A stretch of 15,761 nt of DNA, taken from positions 1-15,761 of the forward strand of contig JAZDLG010000065.1 of assembly GCA_043802125.1 (NCBI GenBank). The letters run 5' to 3'. Position numbers and translations under genes: made by a program. The notes below the pieces were generated by a model. The model searched no databases, had not been told where the DNA came from, and saw only the letters and a list, made by a program, of their open reading frames with translations. The DNA comes from Phelpsiimicrobium sp043802125 (lineage in GTDB: Bacteria; Omnitrophota; Gorgyraeia; Velamenicoccales; Velamenicoccaceae). This document shows, piece after piece, positions 1-10,500 of the stretch (its first letter is position 1; each line of letters starts with the position of its first letter).

Positions 1-1587
1 AAGCTCGGTGCCAAGGCGACTGACCTCTACTTTGATGTGAAGCTCCACGGAATCGAAGAACCCGTCAAGGTCTCCATCGCTGAGATCAAGCTTCTGCGCG
101 TCATCCATGATGCAGCCAGGTTCAGCGCGGTCGTGTTCCAGCCCTTGGTTAATGACGATTCAGCACCGTCTTACAAAAAACTCCTTGATTCGATCTATCT
201 CTTAGACAGGGTCAATATCTCACTTCTTGAATCAGAAAAGAGGATCTACAGGCAGCTCATGAATGAAAAAGGCGTGCGTCTTGTTGAAGGCGCTGATGAG
301 ATGCTCTATCAGAAAGACCTCCCTATTATTGATATTGGAACAGGTTTATTAACCGATAAGTCGACCACGGGCAAAGAGACCAAAGATAAATATACCGCGC
401 CGGGCGGCCATGCCCAGTGGGGTGTCAGGCTCCTCTTTGACGCGCTCAACTTCATCGTGCCTAACGATAACAAGACCTATATCCGCGCCTTTTACAATGG
501 CGATGGCACAGCCAACTTCCTGGATGAGACTATACTCGGCTGGATGGCTAAAGAACGTGTGCCCATCGTCATGATCACGACAACTAAAGCCGGCTTGGAC
601 AAGAAAGGCGGCCAGATAGGCATCCAGCGCATCACCTTATCTGATGGTTCTGTTGTCTTGAGGCCCCAGATCCTGGAACTCGCCCAGGCCAAGCAGGTAA
701 GCAAAGACCATGAAAAGCTCTTTTACGCGATCGGCTTGTCTGGTTTAGACACGGTTGAAGGCACCGACGTCCAAGGTAACCCCATGACCTACACCAATGA
801 GCACAACCGCCAATACTTCAACACCAACATCGCGCTCTTCAATTATAGTGTCTTGACTCCGATCCTCAAGGCTTTAGCCGCGCTCCCCGGCGTTGAGTTC
901 GCAGGCGAGATGCTCTCAGGCTCTGACTTGGTCGAGCGCCTGATCTCGCCTGATCTTATCGAGAATGTCAAAGACAAGGCTGACGGTAAGAAGTACACCC
1001 AACTTGAAGGTGCCATCGCCTCAACGCTTTTGAATCTCAATGCCTTCTTTGCGACAACTACAGATGAAAGGGTCAAAGCCATCCTGAGCAACCACAACGT
1101 CGATAAGATCTTGCGTATCGTCAACGTCAACACAGGCAACCGCACGAACTTCTTCACTCCTGTCAAGAACGCCTTTGACTTCTGGTTCCAGGCCTATTCC
1201 GACTACTACACCTTTGATCCAGACCGCTGGACTTTAAGAGACTCAAGATCCGGCCTTGAACTTCCGACCATTGAACTCTCGAGCTTCTATGAAGACGTAC
1301 AGAACACGATTGACGCCTTTGGCGCAGCTTCCACCAAGAACTTAAAAACCTTGTTCATCGAAGGCAGGGTTCTGTTGGCTGACGCGGTCTTGAAGGGCGA
1401 CGTCAAGATCATAAGCCAATACCCCGAAATATTCGATCTCAACAGCGCATCTGCCCGCATCCAGCTCGACCAGCTAGACTCGGGCTTCGCACCGCTCATC
1501 TTAGAAGATACCAAGATCATCATCGACGCCAAGGGCAACGTGAGAACAGAGCCGTTGAATGGGGCGAGTGGTTCGACAGGGCTCACC
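1..1587 (+). other. Domain: UDP-sugar pyrophosphorylase-like (UDPGP), copy 1, N-terminus missing
   Basis: UDPGP enzymes join a sugar-1-phosphate to UTP, giving a UDP-sugar and pyrophosphate. The part in the window starts at a LGAKATDLYFDV-type strand, which in the family follows the glycine-rich nucleotide loop; that loop lies upstream. Visible motifs are PGGHAQW (residues 134-140), YNGDG (165-169), TTTKAGLDKKGG (193-204, the family's K-x-x-x-D-x-KGG-like substrate loop) and QYFNTN (271-276). The end, RVLLADAVLKGDVKII near residue 460, looks like the C-terminal beta-helix rungs of eukaryotic-type UDP-glucose pyrophosphorylase. It matches the next domain motif by motif, so the two are an in-tandem duplication. 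GC-rich third positions suggest this copy is under coding selection. Substrate sugar cannot be told; glucose-1-phosphate is the default guess from the neighbouring glucan modules. Confidence 0.7.
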
Positions 1588-4500
1588 ACAAGCTCGCCGG
1601 TGGCTGAATCTGAACCTCTTTCCTCCAGCAGCCCGGTATCTGTCCCTGATCGTGTTACTTTCCTTCCGGAACAACTCGCCGGATTTGAAAGAGCTCAGTT
1701 GGGTAAAGTCAATATTTACGGGAAAAATAATTTTGTATTGGCAAAGCCAGAGGCCATAACTCAATTAAAAGAGGATTATCAGGAAAGACTCAAGCAGATC
1801 ATTAGCTTCGTATCGCACTACATCAATGGGCCTCCGCTTGAGGTCAATATGGTTATTGAGCCCGTTCAGATAGGTATGCCTTCCCTTTGGTACGAACCTT
1901 CAAGCAACACTCTCCATATCCAGATCATCCTTCTAACAGATTTAGTTCCTTTGGAATATGCTCAATTTGCCGGCCACTACGATTTTATTCTGTATGCCGA
2001 TAAAAAATCCACTGGAAAAGAAGCAATGGAGGATAGCAGAAAATTGCTGAACGACAAGCCCAAGATCAAAACAGTCTTAGTCTATACGTATCTATCCAAA
2101 GATATACCCATTGAGTCCCTGCTGGAGTGGAAGAACTTGATCGCCGATATCACTTATTCCGAAGCCCTCCATGAAAAGCTCAATAAGCTGATGAAGGCCG
2201 CACAAGAAAAAGCCAAGGAATCACTTCTTGTGATCGGAGAAAACTTCTGGCCTTCGGCCCTATTAGATGCCAAAGGCCGCAAAGATTCGCTGGGAGCGGT
2301 AGATTACAAGAATGATATTGCCGGCAATGTTCAGTATTTAGCGGCGGCAAAAGAAGTCCATCTGGTAGCCTTGCCCATGGATGGGGGTATTGGCGCTAAC
2401 GTGGACCGGCTGGAGATATTAAAAAAGAAATGGCGCAAATTGGGAAGGGACGGAGATGTCCGAATGGGGGCTAAGGGGACTGATTTATTCTTTGAAGTGG
2501 ATTTATACGGTTACGACAAAAATGGCAACCGGAAGCTCTTTAAAGCCCAGGAAATAAGTGTAACTGAATTAAAGTACCTCCATCTTATCCTTACCACTCC
2601 TCAGTTCGGCAAAGTAACGGTCCGGGAGCTGGTCAACGATGAAAGCCGCGAGTGGATACTGGACTTTCTCTATAATAAGAACAAGAAAAGGCTTTATCTA
2701 AAAGACAGGCTGAATAAGCGGCCGGAAGCTAAAAAGCGCACCTATGCCAAGTATTTAGATGAAAAAGGGATTGATGTAGCTGAAGAGATCGTCCAGTCAG
2801 CCCTGCCCACTATTGACCTTGATACACAGAAACTCACTACCAAAAAGACCGAGCCAGGTGGACATGGCCACTTAGGACAGACTGTTTTGACGATTGTAGC
2901 AACCCAAAGGGTCCCTAAAGGTGAGACTCGGATCTACGCCATATATAACGGAGACGGTCCGAATAACTATCCAAATGCTTATATCGCCGGATGGATGGCC
3001 AAAGAACACGCACCGATAGTCATGGTTACTACCACCAAGATGGGCCTGGATATCAAAGGCGGGATTATTGGTGTCGAATACCTTTCTGGAGGTAAATTCC
3101 GTATCCAGATGTGCGAAGAGGCCCAAGCCAAAGAGACAGACAAGACTAAGCCCGGCAACCTTCAAAAGTTCTACGATATGGGTCTTACCCTGGGTGAAGC
3201 CGGCCAGCAGTACTTCAACACCAACATGGCCTTGGTTAATCACACTGTCCTGGGGCCATTCCTCGCCGAGCTTAAAGCATATATGGAATCGAAAGAGTAT
3301 CTTAACTCTCAGGATAATCCCATCACTTTCAGTGAAATTATCACCCCTGATCTGATGGGGAAGGATGTGGAAGATGCAAGCGGAAAGAAGTTCCGGAAAC
3401 TGGAAGGCGCGTTAGGCAGCGCCCTGTTGAACCTGGATGCCTTTGTTCGGAATACTGATGACGCGCGGATCAATGAACTCAAGAAAAAGCATGACATCTA
3501 TAAAGTGGTCAGGATCATCAATGTCGCACCTGAGCTAAGAGACACGATCTTTACTCCTATCAAGCTGGCTTTCGATATGTGGTTCTATTCCAAGAGCGAT
3601 CATTTCAAGCTCAATACTAAAAACTGGACCTTGACCAATCTCAGGCCGGGGCATTTGCCGGCGGTTGACGAGGATTTTGTCAGGAATAACAAATACTACC
3701 AGTCTGTCCAGAAGTGCATAGATGCTTTTGGAAATGCCTCAACCATTGGGCTGGATGAGTGGAGTATGAATAAAGAAGCTAGGGTCCACTTAAAAGATGC
3801 CATCTTGAGAGGAAAAGTAAAGATAATCAGCGAATGTCCGGAGATAATTGATTTGAATGAAAAAGAAGCAAGAAAAGCATTGGGCCAGGAAACAAACAAA
3901 CGCTTAGTGCTTGAGAACATAGAGATTCGTATTAGCAAAGAAGGTGAAGTCCTCGTGTACGATTTGAGCGCATCTTCTCCTATTACGGTGACCATCGACG
4001 GGCCATCGGGTTCAGGAAAAGGTAATGTGGCTAAGTTGCTGGCAGAAAAACTAGGTTTTCTTTATGTAGACGGCGGTTCGATCTTTAGGGCTGTGACGCT
4101 TAAAGCCATAAGACAGAAAGCGGATGTTAATGATGCGAATATCTTAAAAAATTTGGTGGATAGGACAAAGATCGGGTTTGACAAAACCGCACAAGGCGCG
4201 CTGCTTGTTTTATTAGACGGAGAAGACGTCTCAAAAGAAATAAGATCGCCGGAAGTGGTCAGCAAGGTAAGCAGGGTAGCAGCCCATCGCCATGTCGCGG
4301 AAACTTTATTCCGTTTATTCCCACCGTCGGCCCTCCTGGAAAAGATCAGCGAAGTCGTATCCCTATATAAAGACAATCCCGAAGAGTGGCGCGGCATAAT
4401 GATGAGAGGTATGCAGCAGAATTTCTCGTGGGATGCATCCGTCAGAAAATATCTGGCGCTGTACGAAGAGGCGATAAAGAAGAGCGCCGGCTCCAGTTCG

Positions 4501-7500
4501 CCGGTTTCATCCCCGGTCCATAAAACGCCGGTTTACCCATATCAATTCCCAGTGGCGCCTGACAAACAGGCTGAATATACTCAAGGTCTTTACGCAAAGG
4601 CCAAGGTATCTCTTACGGGAGACAGGGCTGCGCTAGATATTTTAGAAGGCGTGTTGCCGTCTCCATATCAAGCCGAGCTCGAGGCAAAGCTTAATGAACT
4701 TATGGGTCTTATAAAAGGCTTCAGGCAGCAGGCTCCTCCGCAAAACCTGACATTTATTGTTACCACGGACTTAGCAAAAACCGATGGTTACGTGGCAACA
4801 AGCGACATCCTCTCCAAGACAGTATTTATCCATCCATTTATTTTCTCCTTACCTTCAACTAAGCAGCTTGAAATCCTCTATCACGAGATATTCTCTCATA
4901 TAACCAAGGAAACAAGCGACGAAATTGATGCAACCAGGCACACAAATGCCTTTTTATGGCTAAGAGACAATGGCCGGCAGCTCATCGGCAAAACTTTGGT
5001 GACGCTATGCGTGGAAGGCAATATCCCCGAGCTTGAAGGATATGACGCCCAGAACGCCAATACAATGGGCGGCTTGGGCGCCTATTACGGCGATAAACTG
5101 GAAGGCCTCTATGATGTCGGTATCAAAGCTTACGGTGTGCAGCCGATGTATTCTAAGGTATTGAAGAACGGTCAATTCGTTGATGTGGATTATGACGAGT
5201 TGATAGCTAAAGGGGTTATCCAGAGAGTCCATGAGCAGAGCGGCAAGCCGCTTATCTTGCAAGTATTCGCGTGGGATGATTACGACCACAATAATCATTC
5301 TAACAACGCCTTGATTGATATAGAGGTTTATCGCATCAACAGGGGTGGTACCTGGACGTATCTCTTAAGGAATCTTCATGTGTTTGATGTTCTGTATACG
5401 GATTATCGCGTCCATAGATTCACGCAGGAGATCGTCTACGGCAAGGCAACTTATCAGCTTTTAAAGAAACTTAATATCATTCCGGATATCCTGCATCTGA
5501 ATGAAGCTCATACCGTTGTGGCTGCGGCTCTTATGAGGGCGGACGAAGCCTTTAAGAACATGGTCATTGTTTATACTAACCATACTATTGTTCCTGCGGG
5601 CCTTGAAATGTTTAATGCCGGTGACATGCGCACTGATACGGACCGCATGATGTACCAATTGGGTATCCCTGAAGGCAGCCACGTGGAGTTCCGCTCCAAG
5701 TTCATGAGGCCTAACGGAGTTGTTGATTTCTGTTACGCAGCAAGCCATTTGGCTGACGTTATCAATGCTGTCACCGATGAGCATGCCGTTGCGACGGAAA
5801 AGCTGTTTAAGGCGATGTATGGCCATGATTTTAAAGTCAGCGTAATCGGTGTATTAAACGGTTCAGGCAAGAGCTGGAAGAATGGTAGATTAAGGGTAAT
5901 GGAAAACGAGGGTGTTGTTCCTTCGCAGGAAGAACTTTGGAATATTCACGAAGACGCTAAAGTTGTTGCGTTTAAAGAAATTGAGGCAAGGACAGGCATT
6001 GCTCTTGATTCGCAGAAGCCGACATTCTGGATGGTCCGCAGGATCACGGATTATAAAAGCCAGTATCCGATGCTCAGGTTCCTGGTCCATCTTTATTGCG
6101 CAGACAGAGGCCGCGCCTTCACGCGCGATGAGCTCAGAGGTTTGTGGTACAGGGATATGCCTGATCTGAGCCATGATTTTAATCAGGGTATGGTTGAGAA
6201 AGTCCTAAATTATTTGTTTGAAGGAAGAGAAAACATTTATGGCTTGGGCGCGCAGGTAGTTGTCGGAGGGCCAGAGTATAAAAAATGGTGGATCGAGCAG
6301 TTCAAGAATTGGGCCCAGATGCCTGAATTTAAAGGCAGGTTCGTCTATGTCCCTAATTCAGATGTTAAACTTTTGAAGATGCAGGCTATAGGCGCTGATA
6401 TCTGTATCAATATGCCAAGGCCTCTGGAAGAGGCGTGCGGCACATCGGATCAAAGGACCGGGCTGAATGGAGGCATAAATATCGCGATCCGCGGCGCAGG
6501 CCCTGTTGAGTGGATAACAGATTACAATGAAACAACCGGGGAAGGTAACGGGTTGTTAATTGACTCTTATACCAGGTTGGCGGCAGACGGCACGATCATA
6601 GCGGATCACGAACTATTTTACAGCAAAGCGCCCGTGGATATCTTCAAGAAGTCCGAACTTGCCGTAAAACTTTTCTATGAGCAAAGAGATACGTGGACGC
6701 GCCTGATGCTTGCATCTTATTTGGCCAGCGCCAAAGTGACAGCTCTTGCCATGGAATTAAGGTATGTCCAGAAGGTCTATGTCGCCGGCCTTGAGTTAAG
6801 AAAGTCGGCCGGGCAATGCGCATCTTCTCCTGTCAATGCCTCTGAGCAGTTAAAGGAAGACATCCATGATATAAAGAACAAATTTATAGTCTTGGGTGGT
6901 TTCGCATCAAGGATCGCTAGAAAAACCACCCATCTGACGCCTTATCTTTTAGAAAGGCTGATAGACATAATTAAAGCCCTTGAGAAGAACCTTTCGGATT
7001 CTCTTAAAGGAAAAATTTCTGAGACTGTTGTTGTTGAGTATCTGCGCGACAATGCCGGAACGCTCTTGGTGCTTAAGGATGCCCTGAGGCAATGGTTTAA
7101 GGATAAGGGGATAGAGGATGATTATCAGACAGAGATCAGCTTCATCTTTACAGGAATAGATAAGTCTGTTGCGCGTATCAAAGGGCTTTCTTATATCTGG
7201 CTTGCTTATTCCATGAGATACGCAAGTATAAGGGAAATGGCCGCTAATGTTATAGAAATATTGGATAAAAGTTATCCAGAAACACGTTTAATGCTTGAAA
7301 TAGACGATAGGGTGCCTGAGGAGCCGGTTTTCACTTACGAAGATTTCTTGGTCCACTCGTGGCATGAGCTTATCTACAATGCCTATAAATATGGCGATAA
7401 GACAAGGATCAAGCTGATGTTAAAGGTTGCCGCGGGCAATGAATTAGAGTCGCGAGTAACGAATTCCGGAAAAGTTTTAACTCAGAAAATGCAGGCAAAA

Positions 7501-10500
7501 ATGTTTGAGCCGGGCGTTCGCGGAGAGGATGCCGCAGAAATAGAAGGCACTGGGTTTGGCCTGGCGTCCTTGAAAAATGATGTGGAGTCCCTGGGAGGGA
7601 AGATCTCAACGCATAGTGATTATATCTCAGGCACGACAGTGGCATTTACCTTGCCAATGAATGCGCCCAAAAATATACTCCCGATTATTTCTTTTAACGT
7701 GCCCCACAGCATAATGATAGCTTTGTCAGGCCTTGCAGGTTCAGGCAGGCGCACAGTTGGCAGGGCCCTGGCAGGCCGCTTAGGATTCAGGTATATCAAT
7801 CCGCGTTTCCTGATGCGCGTATTGTTCACTTATTTCCTAAAGGAAAGGCCGGGTGTCAGCCTGGAAGACGAGCATGCCATTACCGCCTACCTTATTGAAT
7901 TTTTTGAAAAGGGCAGGATTGATTTTACCAAAGAGCCTTTAAGGATTGACGGCATAAATACTCTTGCAATAAACAGTGAAGGAATTTCCTTGCGCACGCG
8001 CATAAAGAGAGAAGTTGACGCCAGCAAAGACGCCACATTATTATTCCACAGGTTTGTACATCTGCCTGCGACAAAGGCTGTAGTAGATTATTATTTTAAT
8101 GATCTTTTGAAGGAATTGAAGGGGAGCGCGTTATATAGCGGCATCATTGTTTTAGATACAGATCCGTGGGCAAATGCTGACCTAAATATTATGTTACTGG
8201 CGCCGTCTTCTGTAAGGGCGGATAGGCTTAAGAAAAGCGCTGGATCCATTGATGAGTTGGACGAAAAGACGAGTAGAGTTGATTTTGGGCCGCATCTTTT
8301 TGCCGGCCTTGAGATATATTCAATACGCACAGATGATAAAACTGTAAGAGATGTTGTTAATAAGGCTTTTGAGATCGTCAAAGAACATTTCTCCAGCTCG
8401 CCGGTGTCTCAGAAAAAACAGACGACGGACGACAGAGGACAGAGGACAGAAGAGAAAAGACTGAGGATAGTCATTAGAGGCTACGTAGAATCGGCCTTCG
8501 GACATCGGCTTTCGGACATCGGACACAACAGGCTTATGGCTTATGGCATGTGGTTTAAGGCTGGTTTTGATACTACCGAAGAAGGCATACAGGCCAAGCA
8601 AGGATTTGTGTTCCCCAGAGGGCCGGCAGTGAACAAGGGGTTTGGCAATAGCCTGGTTGCCAGACTCCTTGCAGTCGGGTCTCGCCTGGGATCTCTCGCA
8701 ACATATTCCGCGTCTTTATTATCCAGAGTTGTTTATTTATCCAAGATTTTCAGACAATTCGCTGCAGTTAAAACTTTAAAAGGAAGATCGTCTTGGCGGG
8801 ATAGAAAATATCTATTCTCAGTTACAAGAATATCTGCGCTTACCTATTCTGCGTATGCTGCAATAAATGCATCCGCAGACTTAAGGCCTCTTGATTCATA
8901 TTTTGAGCCTAATTCAAATGGTACTTCAGTATCTTCGTCTATTTTTGTTAAGGTGTTTATCAAGAGCATAAATTCTCTGAAGGCTTCGGGAGTCAGATTG
9001 TGGCGTACTTCGTTGACGATCAGGCGTGGGATGCGGACAGATGTATCGTTAGGGGTGCTCAAGATCCTATTAAGGAGTTTTTCGGATATTTTGTCACCCA
9101 GGGCGCTGAGAGCAAAGATGTATTCGTTGCTATCAAGAATGAGTAGCAAGTTTTTCCTCCCAGAGCTTTTCCCTGGTTTTGCGAATCTCGTTAATGGCTT
9201 CTTGTTTGGTCATTCCGCGATAGGGAGAGCGGGCCTTAGACATGATCTGGCGAATTTTTTCAAGCCGCCTTTTGGCTACCTGGATACTTTTTTTCATAAT
9301 CTCTCACATCTTTCCAATAGAAAACATACTATCGTTTTACCTCAAAGTCAAGCAAACAATATAACTACCTCGGGGATCAATCGGACCTTACCGTGGCTGG
9401 TTGCCGATACCGGTTCCAATGCTCTTTGGAATCATGAAGGGGTAGTTATGAATTCAATCGGGGCAGCTGGTTCGCCTGTAAATATAGATCGTCACCAAGT
9501 CACCGGTCAACAGTCAACAGTAACCAAAAATGGGGGTGTAAAATGGTTAGGCCGCGTTTTAGCTTCTTTATCACCCAGGCAGACGGCACGATATTCGGGT
9601 CAGCCGTCGACCCAAACAGCAACGAGCGTCTTGCTTACGTTATCGGCACAGACGGCCATGTATCAGCCCGCAAAGAGAATACCTGGTACGAACTACCGTA
9701 TGAAGAGGCATCTTTTGTCAGGATTGTGGCAGGGCAATCTTACCGCTTTGCGCAGAATTATCTCACAAAGCAGAAGATCTTTTGAAAGGGGTATTTCGTC
9801 CCCAATTACAAGGCGTGATGCATTAAGAAGATTTGGCGAGGACAGAAGGCGTTTACTCAAGCTTCTTATGCTTACGCCGTTGACTGGTTCATTGATGGCG
9901 TTGCTTAACGCCTGCGGAGGAGGTGGCGGTTCTCAAACGACGACGCCGGTTGAGCCACCGGTTGAACCTCCGGCGCCTCCGATAGCGCCGGAATTGGCAT
10001 GGATAAAGGGGCAGATTAATCCCAGCACTTATCTGGTAGAAAGCTATCAAGGCCTGCCTTCTACAGATTACTCATATCATAAGTCTTTTATCTATGACCA
10101 GGCTATGGCGATTTTGGCGCTTCTACGTTTTGGCGGCAAAGAAGAAGTTGAATTGGCTGGAAAAATGGTTGATGCGATGTTGAGCCTGCAGCTTCCGGAG
10201 GGTGGTTGGTACGAAGCTTATGATGTGGCAGCATACCAGATTGGCGCCTCTTTTATTTTAGTTGGGCCTATATCCTTATTAGGATTAAGTTTGTTAGCTT
10301 ATGCGCACACTGCCGGTGTGCCTAAAGATAAATCCGATGAGATAATTGAAGCTTTGTATAAGGCCGCTGATTATCTCATAACTTTTCAGATCCCGGGTGG
10401 GGCGTCATGGCCTAATTATGGCTCGCTTTCAGGAGGGATTTTAAATGATGGCACGCATGCGCGTTGGACTTCCACAGAGCACAATGCGGACACTCTCGCT

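Larger units (their letters stand above)
8407..9795 (+). other. Overprinted stretch of the giant ORF: no recognisable domain in frame 1
   Basis: Frame 1 is open for about 463 codons here but the translation is rich in Ser, Leu, Arg and lacks the sequence character of the other modules. The reason is visible: from 8,733 to 9,297 the DNA encodes a toxin-antitoxin pair on the opposite strand, from 9,543 to 9,785 a different protein in plus frame 3, and short tandem repeats fill 8,421-8,550 and 9,491-9,526. Between 8,551 and 8,732, and between 9,352 and 9,542 apart from those repeats, I recognise nothing. Two linkers of the giant protein are still present (AGSPV at 9,466 and ISSPI at 9,793), so the stretch behaves as part of the giant gene despite its foreign origin. 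Confidence 0.65.

Noticed and set aside
492..1589. Minus-strand ORFs of 70-107 codons over the first UDPGP domain
   Set aside because: They mirror a well-supported plus-strand domain, have no ribosome sites and their translations are Ser/Leu-rich shadows.
5005..6174. Minus-strand ORFs (97, 121, 94 codons) opposite the phosphorylase module
   Set aside because: The plus strand carries clear GT35 motifs here; the reverse translations contain no recognisable domain and lack ribosome sites.
8091..8601. Minus-strand ORFs of 96 and 93 codons near the heptad repeats
   Set aside because: They run across the kinase-like module and simple repeats, and show no family signature, in contrast to the PIN/antitoxin pair next to them.
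8421..9526. Short repeats as a CRISPR array
   Set aside because: Units are 7 bases, directly adjacent, with no spacers and no cas genes nearby.
8407..9795. Ordinary intergenic region separating two giant genes
   Set aside because: There is no stop to end the first gene and no credible start for the second, and linkers of the giant protein occur on both sides and within. I keep it as a less likely alternative.
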